Assembly (NCBI RefSeq): GCF_025144145.1
Contig: NZ_CP083546.1
Span: 884,501-948,500 of the forward strand
DNA length: 64,000 nt
From: Leisingera sp. M658
GTDB taxonomy: Bacteria; Pseudomonadota; Alphaproteobacteria; Rhodobacterales; Rhodobacteraceae
Direction of reading: 5' to 3'
Numbering within the stretch: position 1 is the first letter of the stretch; each line of letters begins with the position of its first letter. Below the pieces are notes generated by a model that had not been told where the DNA came from, ran no database searches, and saw nothing but the letters and a program-made list of their open reading frames with translations. Below are positions 43,058 to 54,466 of the stretch, one piece after another. A program made the translations under genes and the position numbers.

Positions 43058-43164
43058 AAGTGTTCTTCCCATAATTAATATGCATTGGAAAGGCGTGTTT
43101 TGTAGAGGCGTACCGCCGCCTCCCAGTAATGGGCGTTCAGAATACTCATTAAGAGAAGTGGCAC
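43058..43164. promoter_or_regulatory. Former divergent control region with NsrR-like half-site
   Basis: AATATGCATT at 43077-43086 lies 20 bases before the Rrf2 start and resembles one half of an NsrR operator (ATGCAT core). A second half is not convincing. Site probably orphaned because the regulator is truncated. Confidence 0.3.
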
Positions 43165-43284
43165 ATGCAGCCAGTTGTTCCATTGATCCCGCTGATCCTG
43201 AGGGCGGTGCTTTCAGCTGTCTTCTGTTGGGCGGCACGGGCGATGGACCCGGCCCGAATTCCAACAGCAAGCGCACAGGGCTGA
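43165..43284 (+). CDS. Small hydrophobic ORF upstream of oxidase subunit II remnant
   Basis: A 39-residue frame (MQPVVPLIPLILRAVLSAVF then CWAARAMDPARIPTASAQG) with one membrane helix. The stop overlaps the beginning of the subunit II frame. It may have been a small oxidase subunit or a chance frame; RBS AAGAGAAG lies about 10 bases upstream. I do not recognise a family. Confidence 0.35.
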   Translation: MQPVVPLIPLILRAVLSAVFCWAARAMDPARIPTASAQG

Positions 43285-43664
43285 TCTGGGCAAAAACGGT
43301 CCTTGGTGTGATCGTTTCCGTTGGCTCTTTGCGCTGCTGGCCGTATGAACTGGCCAGCACCCGGAATGCGATGGAAGTGAACGTCAGCGGCGGTCAGTGG
43401 CGGTGGGATATCGATGCCACCGAGATCCCGGTCGGCACGCTGGTCAATTTCAACGTGGCAACCGGGGACGTCACCGACGGCATGGGCATCCATGACAGCA
43501 GCTTGACACTGCTGACCCAGGTGCAGGCGATCCCCGGTTGCACCACCCGGGTCACCTATACGTTTGAGGAGCCCGGCGGCTACCAGCTCCTGAGTATGGA
43601 GTATTGCGGAGTGGCCCATCAGGACTTGGTCAAGGAATTCGAAGTTGTAGCGGTGGAGGAATAA
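43278..43664 (+). pseudogene. Degenerate CuA-domain protein (cytochrome c oxidase subunit II-like)
   Basis: One N-terminal helix (LIWAKTVLGVIVSVGSL) and a cupredoxin domain with subunit II landmarks: VSGGQWRWDI, IPVGTLVNFNVATGDV, QAIPGCTTRVTYTFEEPGGY and MEYCGVAH. Copper ligands are lost: the His of DV.HG is Asp (DVTDGMG), the first Cys is Ser (LLSMEYCG) and the ligand Met is Leu (AHQDLV). It is therefore unlikely to hold CuA. No good start codon remains and the loop after the helix shows small indels. AAAGGAG after the stop once served a next gene, now replaced by recombinase sequence. Confidence 0.7.
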
Positions 43665-43673
43665 AGGAGCACT

Positions 43674-43900
43674 GCATCTGAACCCGTTGCGGCTGGGTAC
43701 CCTGCGGCGGGATAACCCGGCCGCGGAGGTTTTCCGCTTCAAGGAACCGGTGAAGGTGCCGCTTGTGCAGAGCCGGAATGAGGTCAAACGCATTCTGGCC
43801 ATGGCGCCCGGCCCGAAAGCGCGCGTAGCAGAGGCGCGAAGGCTGCCGGGCCCCGCAAGGTGCGGCGCAGGCTCATCAAAGCCCGCAATATCCGTGGCCA
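43674..43900 (+). pseudogene. Internal fragment of a second tyrosine recombinase
   Basis: The frame reads LGTLRRDNPAAEVFRFKEPV then KVPLVQSRNEVKRILAMAPG and PKARVAEARRLPG. This matches the stretch before the first catalytic Arg in IS91-associated/phage-type integrases (vp.vLs..EVkriLa.a...k..). It breaks off before the catalytic box. Different from the fragment at 41.9 kb. Confidence 0.5.
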
Positions 43901-43919
43901 AAATGCCGCACATCATTCA

Positions 43920-44180
43920 AACGTCGCGCACGGGGTCCGAAAAACGGGCAGCAAAATTCTTTATCACAGGGCGTAGTGATGCGTTTGAACGGTTTCTGAG
44001 AGTGCCGGTAAGCAACGGCGGTTGACTGCTCCCGCAACTACCGTTTCCAAAGGGCATGATCCCGGCCAATTCGCCAATAAGGTCAAGCTGATGGCCTTCG
44101 GACGCCACACTGTCCGGAACCATCCGCACCTCCGAAATCAAGGCTCGCCGCGCCGCTGTGGCCTGCTGCCTCACCTTTGG
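43920..44180 (-). pseudogene. Second serine-recombinase C-terminal remnant
   Basis: Minus-strand frame with ARRALISEVRMVPDSVASEG followed by HQLDLIGELAGIMPFGN. Same pattern, position and strand as the fossil at 2901-3140, but only moderately similar in sequence, so they look like diverged copies of related elements and not a recent duplication. Catalytic domain absent. Confidence 0.5.
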
Positions 44181-44363
44181 CGCGTACAGAGGCCGGGATG
44201 CAGCCGCAGGGCAGGCGCTGGCGGGTGACAGCCCAGAGCATCGTTGGCGCATTGCGGCATGAACTTTGCGAAATGCGGCGGAAAGCTGCATCCGGCTAGG
44301 AAATTGTTAGAGAGTGCAGCTTAAACCCACAGGCAATATGCACGTAATGAAGGTTCCGCACTA

Positions 44364-46259
44364 ATGCTCCGACTCCCCGATTTTCTGTACCGTCTGCCTG
44401 TTCGTATCTATGCGCTGGCGGCGCTGGCTCTCAGTCTGACGGCTGTGCTGACTTTCCTGCTGCTGTCACAATCCGTCAAAAACGCCTATGAAATGCGCTA
44501 TACCGAGCTGCACAACGTCACAGACACCGCAGTCAGCCTGCTGCGCGATCTGGAAGAAGGTGTGAAATCCGGCCGCTTCACCGAGCAGGAGGCCCGGGAC
44601 ATCGGCCGAGAGCGGCTCACCGCCTTGCGTTTCGGCGATGCAGGTTATGTTTTTGTCTTCGACCATGATCTGGTGGTGCAGGCGCATCCGACGGTGCCCG
44701 CTTGGAATGGCACCAATCAGGGCGCCTACGAGGATGTGACCGGCATCAAAGTGTTCCAGGAGCTGGAGAAAATCGCCGCAGCTAATGGGGCAGGGGAGCT
44801 TACATATTACTTTAAGAAACCTGATTCCGACGTGATCGAAGCCAAGATCGGCTATGTGCAGGCCTATGAACCCTGGGGCTGGATTGTCGGCACCGGCGCC
44901 TATGTCTCGGATATCGAGTCGGACGTGGCGCTGATGCGCAATGAGGCGCTGATCATTCTGGGCATCAGCCTGGTGACGCTGTCGATTGCCGCCTATTTCA
45001 TCACCCGCAGTGTCACCGGACCGCTGAACGGTCTCAAGTCCCGCATGCAGACCTTGGCCGATGGCGACACCGGCAGTGAAATCCCCTGTGCCAATGCGCG
45101 CAGCGAAATGGGAGAGATTGCCCAAAGCCTCGATGTGTTCCGCCAGGCACTGATCCGTCAGAAAGATCTGGAGAAGGCCGAGCAGCTGCGCAATGAAAAG
45201 CGCAGCAATGTTGTGGCCGTGCTCAGCGGCAAACTGTCAGCCCTGTCGCAGGGGGACCTGACCGCGCAGATCACCGAGGTTTTCCCTGAGAATTACGAGC
45301 AGCTGCGCCAGGATTTCAACACCACCGCGCAGAACCTCAGCGCCACGGTCGAGCAAGTGATTGCCGCGGCCGCCAGCATCCGCAGCGGTGCTGCAGAAAT
45401 CAGCCAGGCTTCGGATGACCTGTCGCACCGCACCGAAAGCCAGGCCGCCACGCTGGAACAGACCGCCGCTGCGCTGGATGAGCTGACCGCAAGCGTCAAA
45501 TCCGCCGCCGACGGCGCCCGCAGCGTCGAAGCGACCATGGACGAGGCCAAGGAAGAGGCCCGCACCAGCGGCGAAGTGGTGCAGAGCGCGGTGTCCGCGA
45601 TGACCGAGATCGAAGAAAGCTCCAACAAGATCAGCCAGATTATCTCGGTGATCGACGACATTGCCTTCCAAACCAACCTTCTGGCGCTGAACGCGGGTGT
45701 CGAGGCGGCGCGCGCAGGCGAGGCAGGGCGCGGCTTTGCGGTGGTGGCGTCTGAAGTGCGGGCGCTGGCACAGCGGTCGTCAGACGCGGCGATGGAGATC
45801 AAGACGCTGATCTCGGACAGCTCCGGCCAGGTGGCCCGCGGTGTGGATCTGGTGGGCAAGGCGGGGGATGCGCTGCAAAGCATCGTCAGCCAGGTTACCC
45901 ATATTTCGCAGCTGGTCTCCGGCATTGCAGAAGGCGCGGCGGAGCAGTCCACCGGCCTGAATGAGATCAACACCGGCGTCACTCAGCTGGATCAGGTCAC
46001 CCAGCAGAACGCGGCGATGGTGGAAGAGGCGACGGCCGCCGGCCATTTGCTGAAGACCGATGCCTCCAAGCTGACCGATCTGGTGGCGCACTTCAAAATC
46101 CCTGGCGGCCGTGTGGCAGCTGCTCCGGCCCAGGCGGCCAGCACGCCGGCATCTGTGCCGTCCGCCCATGGCAACGATGACTGGGACATGCAGCCCGCCG
46201 CGCAGCCTGTTGCTGCGGCCAGCGGCAACGCAGCCAAGAATATGTGGCAGGATTTCTGA
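44364..46259 (+). CDS. Methyl-accepting chemotaxis protein with single Cache domain
   Basis: 631 residues. Helix 1 (about 12-34) and helix 2 (about 190-212) flank a periplasmic sCache_2 domain: DIGRERLTALRFGDAGYVFV, HPTVPAWNGTNQGAYEDVTG and YEPWGWIVGTGAYV, a small-molecule sensor commonly for carboxylates or similar. HAMP follows (RSVTGPLNGLKSRMQTLADG), then the signalling hairpin tip IDDIAFQTNLLALNAGVEAA followed by RAGEAGRGFAVVASEVRALA. The last residues MWQDF fit the xWxxF tether for CheR/CheB after a long flexible Ala/Pro linker. ATG 44364; stands alone before a terminator. Confidence 0.93.
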   Translation: MLRLPDFLYRLPVRIYALAALALSLTAVLTFLLLSQSVKNAYEMRYTELHNVTDTAVSLLRDLEEGVKSGRFTEQEARDIGRERLTALRFGDAGYVFVFDHDLVVQAHPTVPAWNGTNQGAYEDVTGIKVFQELEKIAAANGAGELTYYFKKPDSDVIEAKIGYVQAYEPWGWIVGTGAYVSDIESDVALMRNEALIILGISLVTLSIAAYFITRSVTGPLNGLKSRMQTLADGDTGSEIPCANARSEMGEIAQSLDVFRQALIRQKDLEKAEQLRNEKRSNVVAVLSGKLSALSQGDLTAQITEVFPENYEQLRQDFNTTAQNLSATVEQVIAAAASIRSGAAEISQASDDLSHRTESQAATLEQTAAALDELTASVKSAADGARSVEATMDEAKEEARTSGEVVQSAVSAMTEIEESSNKISQIISVIDDIAFQTNLLALNAGVEAARAGEAGRGFAVVASEVRALAQRSSDAAMEIKTLISDSSGQVARGVDLVGKAGDALQSIVSQVTHISQLVSGIAEGAAEQSTGLNEINTGVTQLDQVTQQNAAMVEEATAAGHLLKTDASKLTDLVAHFKIPGGRVAAAPAQAASTPASVPSAHGNDDWDMQPAAQPVAAASGNAAKNMWQDF

Positions 46260-46285
46260 TCCATCTGGCAACCTTCACAGACAAA

Positions 46286-46321
46286 CAAAAAAGCGCCCGG
46301 GGATTTCCCCGGGCGCTTTTT
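46286..46321. terminator. Strong bidirectional Rho-independent terminator
   Basis: Twelve-base stem AAGCGCCCGGGG / CCCCGGGCGCTT with ATTT loop, followed by T5 on the plus strand and T-rich sequence on the minus strand. Ends the convergent chemoreceptor and isocitrate dehydrogenase transcripts. Confidence 0.9.
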
Positions 46322-46342
46322 GTTTCGGACTGTCCGGAAAGA

Positions 46343-48556
<2,214 letters not shown>

Positions 48557-48867
48557 GTTTCACAACCTTTCAGCGATCTCGGAGGCTTTTGTGACGTCAG
48601 CGCAGACAGGCCGCGCCAGGTTCGGGTATTCCGGTGCTGCCGCGGCGGTGCCCTGAAAATGGGCGGAACCCGGCCTGGCAGCCAATGGTATGGCCCCCAT
48701 GTAGAACACGATTGCTGCGGGTGCAATGGTTTGGCGCATCTGCACCCCGCGCGGATTGCCGCGGCTGCGCGCAGGCGGGCGGGAGAGGGGCGCTGCCCCT
48801 CTTGGGCCTGCGGCCCAATTCACCCCGGAGTATTTGGGGGAAAGATGAAAATTGAGAGAGAAGGGGA
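48557..48867. other. Intergenic upstream of icd, no gene seen
   Basis: 311 bases between the SH3 protein stop and icd, both on the minus strand. Holds the icd promoter by position. A GC-rich inverted stretch (GGGCCTGCGGCCC, about 48803-48815) lies beyond the SH3 gene's end and may help end its transcript. Confidence 0.45.
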
Positions 48868-49386
48868 TTATTCGCGCAGCTCACCCGGTGCGACGCCCCA
48901 GAGTTTTTTCTTAGGCGCCCAGCCGCTGTAGCCGCCGGCCGAGATTTCACACCAGCTGGTTTCGCAGTCGCCGAGGCGGGCAACCACGCCCAGTTCAAAT
49001 GCGGCGGTTACCGGCGCGCGGGAGTCCGGGCGCGCGTGCACGGTCAGCATGTCTTCTTCGATCAGCACCGTGCGCACGCCGGACAGCAGCGCGTAATGCA
49101 CCCAGCCGCCGGCCCCTTCGCGGTCTTGAACCCGGCGCCAGTGGCCGTATTCCGCGGTGATCTCCAGCGGCATGCCGCGGCGTTTGAACACCCAGTCGAT
49201 CTTATGGGTCAGCGAAGGGCCGCGGCGCACATTGCCCTTGGCGGCCTTCATCGAGACATAACGGGGCAGCGGCAGGTTGGTGACAGGGCCGCGGGATTCG
49301 GCGGCGCACACAGCCCCCGCCAGCGCCAAGGATACCGCTGCCGCTGCCGCTGCCAGATGGCGCATTGCGATTGCCGCTTTTTTCAC
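48868..49386 (-). CDS. Periplasmic bacterial SH3-domain protein
   Basis: 172 residues with a signal peptide ending at CAAES. Two SH3_3-like repeats: NVRRGPSLTHKIDWVFKRRG with WRRVQDREGAGGWVHYALLS (about residues 50-105), and LTVHARPDSRAPVTAAFELG with CEISAGGYSGWAPKKKLWG (about 112-165). Such domains bind peptidoglycan or serve as scaffolds; exact role unknown. ATG at residue 8 is an alternative start. Divergent from the 2-hydroxyacid dehydrogenase gene. Confidence 0.85.
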   Translation of the reverse strand: MKKAAIAMRHLAAAAAAVSLALAGAVCAAESRGPVTNLPLPRYVSMKAAKGNVRRGPSLTHKIDWVFKRRGMPLEITAEYGHWRRVQDREGAGGWVHYALLSGVRTVLIEEDMLTVHARPDSRAPVTAAFELGVVARLGDCETSWCEISAGGYSGWAPKKKLWGVAPGELRE

Positions 49387-49580
49387 TGCCTGCTCGCCTC
49401 ATTTTGCCCAGCCGGATCAGGCCCAGCCTCTTGTTCCGGTCTTCTGCCCGCCCTTTGGCACTGGCCGGGAAATTTCCGGCCTGCGGCAAGGGAGTTGCGC
49501 TTGGGTTCTTGTGCCCGCCCGCGTCCTGCGCCACGATGCCATGGAGGCGTGCGGAATGAAAAGCCCAAGGGAGAGCGCAA

Positions 49581-50567
49581 GTGCCAAGAGACCGACTGAG
49601 TGTTGTTGTTACGCGACGGTTGCCGGAGCCTGTGGAAACCCGGCTGAGCGAGTTGTTCAATGTGCGCCTGCGCGAGGATGACGCGCCGATGTCCCGGGCC
49701 GAGCTGGCCGCGGCGGTGAAGGATGCCGATGTGCTGGTGCCCACGGTCACCGATACCATTGATGCAGGGATCCTGGGGCAGGCGGGCGAGCGGCTGCGGC
49801 TGATTGCGAATTACGGCGCGGGCGTTGACCATATTGATGTGTCCACTGCCCGTCAGCGCGGCATTCTGGTCTCCAACACCCCCGGGGTGCTGACCGATGA
49901 TACTGCTGACATGGCAATGGCGCTGATCATGGCAGTGGTGCGCCGCATGCCCGAGGGGCTCGCCGTGATGCAGAAGGGCGACTGGAAAGGCTGGGCGCCC
50001 ACAGCGCTGTTGGGCGGGCGGATTGCCGGGCGCCGTCTTGGCATCCTTGGCATGGGACGGATCGGCCAGGCCGTGGCCAAGCGCGCGGCGGCCTTTGGCA
50101 TGCAGATCCACTACCATAACCGCCGCCGGTTGCGTCCCGAAACCGAAGAGACGTTGGAGGCCACCTATTGGGAAAGCCTCGATCAGATGGTGGCGCGGAT
50201 GGATGTGATCTCCATCAACTGCCCCTCGACACCCTCCACCTTTCACCTGATGAATGCGCGGCGGTTGAAGCTGATGAAACCCTCGGCGGTGATCGTGAAC
50301 ACCTCGCGCGGCGAGGTGATCGACGAACACGCCCTGACCCGCATGCTGCGCTCGAATGAGATCGCCGGTGCCGGCCTTGATGTTTATGAACACGGCACCG
50401 ACATCAACCCGCGCCTGCGCGAGCTGCCCAATGTTGTGCTGCTGCCGCATATGGGCTCGGCCACAATCGAGGGCCGGATCGAGATGGGCGAGAAGGTGCT
50501 GTTGAATATCAAGACCTTCGAGGATGGCCACCGGCCGCCGGATCAGGTGGTGCCCTCGATGCTGTAA
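49581..50567 (+). CDS. D-2-hydroxyacid dehydrogenase, glyoxylate/hydroxypyruvate reductase-like
   Basis: NAD(P)H-dependent reduction of 2-oxo acids. 328 residues; start is GTG 49581 with GGGAG 7 bases upstream. Rossmann motif LGILGMGRIGQAVAKRAAAF at about 155, substrate loop NYGAGVDHIDV, catalytic Arg in NTSRGEVIDE, Glu in LDVYEHGTDINPRL and His in LLPHMGSATIEGR. The set fits GyaR/GhrB enzymes. Followed after about 40 bases by gamma-glutamyltransferase on the same strand. Confidence 0.88.
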   Translation: MPRDRLSVVVTRRLPEPVETRLSELFNVRLREDDAPMSRAELAAAVKDADVLVPTVTDTIDAGILGQAGERLRLIANYGAGVDHIDVSTARQRGILVSNTPGVLTDDTADMAMALIMAVVRRMPEGLAVMQKGDWKGWAPTALLGGRIAGRRLGILGMGRIGQAVAKRAAAFGMQIHYHNRRRLRPETEETLEATYWESLDQMVARMDVISINCPSTPSTFHLMNARRLKLMKPSAVIVNTSRGEVIDEHALTRMLRSNEIAGAGLDVYEHGTDINPRLRELPNVVLLPHMGSATIEGRIEMGEKVLLNIKTFEDGHRPPDQVVPSML

Positions 50568-50608
50568 CTGCCCGCGCTCCGGGCCGGAATTTAAGAAAGG
50601 ATTTTTCC

Positions 50609-52387
50609 ATGAGACACTTGATTCTGGCCTGTATCGTCGGCGCCGGCAGTGCCGCCGCGCAGGAGGCCGCCGACGCCGTGGCCCCTGAGGGGGCAACCGC
50701 CGGCACGTTTGAGGCACTCTCGGCGGAAGCCGCCGCCGCTATGGAGGCCAAATCCGCAGGCCAGCCCGTAGAAGCCGAAAACTGGATGGTGGCTGCCGCC
50801 AATCCGCATGCGGTGGAGGCCGGTGCTGCCGTGCTGCGCGCAGGCGGCACCGCGGCAGATGCGATGGTGGCGGTGCAGACCGTGCTGGGACTGGTGGAGC
50901 CGCAATCTTCCGGCCTGGGCGGCGGCGCGTTTCTGGTCTGGTATGACGCTGCTGCGGGCGAGCTGACCACGCTGGACGGGCGCGAGACGGCGCCGCTGGC
51001 CGCCACGCCAATCTTGTTTCAGGATGAAAACGGCGAGCCGTTGAAATTCTTTGATGCGGTTGTCGGCGGCCTGTCTGTCGGCACGCCGGGCACCCCGGCT
51101 CTGCTGGAGGCCGCGCACCGGCGCTGGGGACAGGCCAACTGGCCGTCACTGTTTGAACCGGCGATCCAGCTGGCCGAGGAAGGTTTTTCCGTCTCCCCGC
51201 GCCTGGCAGGGCTGGTGGCAGATGATGCAGAGCGGCTTGCACGGTTCCCAGCCACCGCGGAATACTTCCTGCCGGACGGCGCACCCATTGCCGAAGGCGC
51301 TATGCTGCTGAACCCGGACTATGCCGCCACCTTGCGGGCGCTGGCACAGGACGGGGCAGGGGCGTTTTACACCGGTCCCATCGCGGCGGAGATCGTCCGC
51401 ACCGTCAACACTGCCGAGGGCAACCCGGGCGTGCTGTCCGCCACCGATCTGGCGCTTTATCAGGTCAGGGAACGTCCGGCAGTCTGTGCGGCCTACCGCG
51501 ATTTTGAGGCTTGCGGTATGGGGCCGCCGTCCTCCGGCGCGCTGACGGTGGGGCAGATCCTCGGAATGCTTGGGCAGTATGATCTGGCAGAACTGGGCGC
51601 AGACAGTGCCGAGGCCTGGCGGCTGATCGGCGATGCTTCGCGGCTCGCCTTCGCCGACCGGGGCCGTTACATGGCGGACAGTGATTTTGTGCCGGTGCCG
51701 ACGCATGGGCTGGTGGCAGCGGATTACCTCGCCAGCCGGGCAGAGCTGCTGCAAAGCGGTGATGCGCTGCCCGAGGCGGCGCCGGGCACGCCCGAGTTCG
51801 ATCATGCGCTGTTGCTGGCGGATGACGAGTCGATCGAGCTGCCCTCGACCTCGCATATCTCGATTGTGGACCAGTACGGTAACGTGCTGTCGATGACCAC
51901 GACGATAGAAAACGCCTTTGGCTCGCGGCTGATGGCGGGCGGGTTCCTGTTGAATAATGAGCTGACGGATTTCTCCTTCCGCACTCATGCGGACGGCGTG
52001 CCCATTGCCAACCGGCTGGAACCGGGCAAGCGTCCGCGCTCCTCGATGGCGCCGACGATCGTGCTGCGGGACGGCAAGCCGGTGCTGGCCATCGGCTCCC
52101 CCGGCGGCAGCCGGATTATCGGCTATGTGGCGAAATCCATCGTGGCATGGGCCGATTGGGGGATGAACATCCAAGCGGCGCTGGCGCTGCCGCATCTGGT
52201 CAACCGGTTCGGCACCTATGATCTGGAGGCAGGCACCAGCGCCGAGGGGTTGGAGCAGGCGCTGACAGACATGGGGTATGAGGTCAATATCCGCGATCTG
52301 ACCTCCGGCCTGCACGCAATTGAAATCGGCGAGGGGCTGAGGGGAGCTGCGGACCCGAGACGGGAAGGGATTGCGCTGGGCGGTTAG
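50609..52387 (+). CDS. ggt: Gamma-glutamyltransferase
   Basis: Periplasmic enzyme that hydrolyses or transfers the gamma-glutamyl group of glutathione and related compounds; the precursor cuts itself into two subunits. 592 residues with a signal peptide ending at SAAAQEA. Landmarks: NPHAVEAGAAVLRAGGTAAD, EPQSSGLGGGAFLVW, DGRETAP. The self-cleavage and catalytic Thr is Thr414 in PSTSHISIVD, followed by GNVLSMTTTIENAFGSR, and the oxyanion/substrate site KRPRSSMAPTIV and GSPGGSRII. Predicted subunits about 413 and 179 residues before leader removal. Confidence 0.93.
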   Translation: MRHLILACIVGAGSAAAQEAADAVAPEGATAGTFEALSAEAAAAMEAKSAGQPVEAENWMVAAANPHAVEAGAAVLRAGGTAADAMVAVQTVLGLVEPQSSGLGGGAFLVWYDAAAGELTTLDGRETAPLAATPILFQDENGEPLKFFDAVVGGLSVGTPGTPALLEAAHRRWGQANWPSLFEPAIQLAEEGFSVSPRLAGLVADDAERLARFPATAEYFLPDGAPIAEGAMLLNPDYAATLRALAQDGAGAFYTGPIAAEIVRTVNTAEGNPGVLSATDLALYQVRERPAVCAAYRDFEACGMGPPSSGALTVGQILGMLGQYDLAELGADSAEAWRLIGDASRLAFADRGRYMADSDFVPVPTHGLVAADYLASRAELLQSGDALPEAAPGTPEFDHALLLADDESIELPSTSHISIVDQYGNVLSMTTTIENAFGSRLMAGGFLLNNELTDFSFRTHADGVPIANRLEPGKRPRSSMAPTIVLRDGKPVLAIGSPGGSRIIGYVAKSIVAWADWGMNIQAALALPHLVNRFGTYDLEAGTSAEGLEQALTDMGYEVNIRDLTSGLHAIEIGEGLRGAADPRREGIALGG

Positions 52388-52521
52388 CCCGTTATGGCCC
52401 GGCCGCCATGCCGGGCGGCATCAGCGCTACGGGGTTCTGGGTATTGCTGAACTGCAAGTTCGCGGCTTAGGTTAACAGGTGAAGTTCCGGGCTCTGTGCC
52501 CTGACCCCGAGGAGACCCATC

Positions 52522-53925
52522 ATGGTGCAAGCCATCTCATTGCCCCGCAACGAGGCCGGGATTGCCGCCGCTGTGGAAACGCTGAAACAGCGGTTCGGCG
52601 ATCAGCTGCAAACTGGCCAAGCCATCCGCGATCAGCACGGCCACACCACTACCTGGATCACCAACCAGCCCCCCGATGCAGTGGTCTTCCCCACCTCTGC
52701 GGAAGAAGTTTCCGAGATTATCAAGGTCTGCGCCGAATACGGCGTGCCGGTCATTCCCTTCGGCACCGGCACCTCTCTGGAAGGGCATGTGAACGCCCCC
52801 GCCGGCGGTATCTGCATCGACATGATGCGGATGGACAGGATTATCGCCGTCCATGCCGAAGACCTCGACGTGGTGGTGCAGCCCGGCGTCACCCGTGAAC
52901 AGCTCAACACCAATCTGCGCGATCAGGGTCTGTTTTTCCCGATCGATCCCGGCGCCAATGCATCCTTGGGCGGGATGGCGGCGACGCGGGCCTCGGGCAC
53001 CAATGCGGTGCGTTATGGCACCATGAAGGACAACGTGCTGGCGCTTGAGGCGGTGATGGCCGACGGCGGCGTGATCCGCACGGCGCAGCGGGCCAGGAAA
53101 TCCTCGGCAGGTTATGACATGACTAGCCTGCTGGTCGGCTCCGAGGGCACCCTGGGCCTGATCACCGAGCTGACGCTGAAACTGCAGGGCATCCCCGAGG
53201 CGGTCCGCTCCGCCCGCTGCTCCTTCCGCACCGTGGACGACGCCTGCCGCGCGGTGATGATGACCATCCAATACGGCATCCCCGTTGCCCGCATCGAACT
53301 GCTGGATGCGCTCAGCGTGCGGGCGGCCAATGCCTATTCCGGCCTCGACCTGCCAGAGACGCCGCTGCTGCTGCTGGAATTCCACGGCTCGGACGCGGGC
53401 GTGGTGGAACAGTCGGACATGTTTGCCTCCATCGCCGAGGAATTCAGCGGCTTTGATTTCGCGGCAACCTCAACGGCGGAGGAGCGCAACAAGCTTTGGC
53501 AGGCGCGCCATGACATGTATTGGGCCAGCCTGCAGCTGCGCCCGGGCGCCAAGGGGATTTCGACCGATGTCTGCGTGCCGATCTCGCGCCTTGCGGAATG
53601 CGTCGGCGCCGCGCGGGACAAAGCCGAGGGCATGGGGCTGATGGCGCCGATTGTCGGCCATGTGGGCGACGGCAATTTTCACGCGCTGCTGCTGATTGAT
53701 ATGGACAGCGGGATCGAGCGGCAGAAGGCGGATGATTTTGTCGGCTGGCTCAACGATCTGGCGATCTCGATGGACGGCACCTGCACCGGCGAACACGGCA
53801 TCGGCCAAGGCAAACGGCCCTATCTGCAAAAGGAGCTGGGCAAGACAACCCGTTACATGGCTGCGGTCAAGGCCGCACTGGACCCGGAGAACATCATGAA
53901 TCCGGGCAAGATCCTGGAGATGTGA
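52522..53925 (+). CDS. FAD-linked D-lactate dehydrogenase (cytochrome-type, Dld/GlcD family)
   Basis: Oxidises D-lactate or another D-2-hydroxyacid and passes electrons to the respiratory chain. 467 residues; ATG 52522 with GAGGAG about 7 bases upstream. The PCMH-type FAD site is VIPFGTGTSLEGHVNAPAGG and NASLGGMAATRASGTNAVRY; the C-terminal domain ends with HVGDGNFHALLLIDM, GTCTGEHGIGQGKRPYL and DPENIMNPGKILEM, all family hallmarks. It could act in opposition to the 2-hydroxyacid dehydrogenase upstream. Confidence 0.92.
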   Translation: MVQAISLPRNEAGIAAAVETLKQRFGDQLQTGQAIRDQHGHTTTWITNQPPDAVVFPTSAEEVSEIIKVCAEYGVPVIPFGTGTSLEGHVNAPAGGICIDMMRMDRIIAVHAEDLDVVVQPGVTREQLNTNLRDQGLFFPIDPGANASLGGMAATRASGTNAVRYGTMKDNVLALEAVMADGGVIRTAQRARKSSAGYDMTSLLVGSEGTLGLITELTLKLQGIPEAVRSARCSFRTVDDACRAVMMTIQYGIPVARIELLDALSVRAANAYSGLDLPETPLLLLEFHGSDAGVVEQSDMFASIAEEFSGFDFAATSTAEERNKLWQARHDMYWASLQLRPGAKGISTDVCVPISRLAECVGAARDKAEGMGLMAPIVGHVGDGNFHALLLIDMDSGIERQKADDFVGWLNDLAISMDGTCTGEHGIGQGKRPYLQKELGKTTRYMAAVKAALDPENIMNPGKILEM

Positions 53926-54466
53926 TCCGCAAACGTCCGCCAGCCGTCCGCACTGGGCCAGTGGAGGATTTGAATATTTGGAAAAAGGTGAAGCACAAGC
54001 CGGTCGCTTCATCTTTTCTCAAATACTCACTGCGCAACGGGGCCAACGGGATGCAGTGCCAGGATGTTGCGCCCCCGGCGCACGCCTGCCTCAGCGTATC
54101 TTAAATCCGCTCTGTCATGATCCCCCTTGATCGCGGTCACCGCCGGGCCTGACATCCCCGGCATTTTGGAACAGGGCCCTGTGGCAAGGGCACGCAGAGA
54201 CAAGTTTCAGCGTGCGGGAGAAACCTCCCGTCCCGCCTCCGCCTCCATGGCGGCGCCGCCATTCCTTACTGCTGACGATCAAAGCATCAGACAGCACCCA
54301 AGGATCAGCACCGGCAGAATGCGGCAGCAACCGGCAGGGCAGGGTCCTGGCTGGGCAGCGGCAATTGCACTGCATTCTTCCCTGAAATGCCGGAAAGCTG
54401 CCGTAATTCTGCGCCGGGTCCTGAATTGGGATGAAGCCGGAGCGTTTCGCAAAACCGGAGAACGGC
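53926..54466. other. Intergenic, no gene recognised
   Basis: About 540 bases. Frames on both strands lack family similarity. It should contain the promoter of the small gene at 54467. Confidence 0.45.

Noticed and set aside
43674-43900. Start of a cytochrome oxidase subunit I gene after the CuA remnant
   Set aside because: The RBS after subunit II suggested it, but the encoded VPLVQSRNEVKRILAMAPG fits tyrosine recombinases better.
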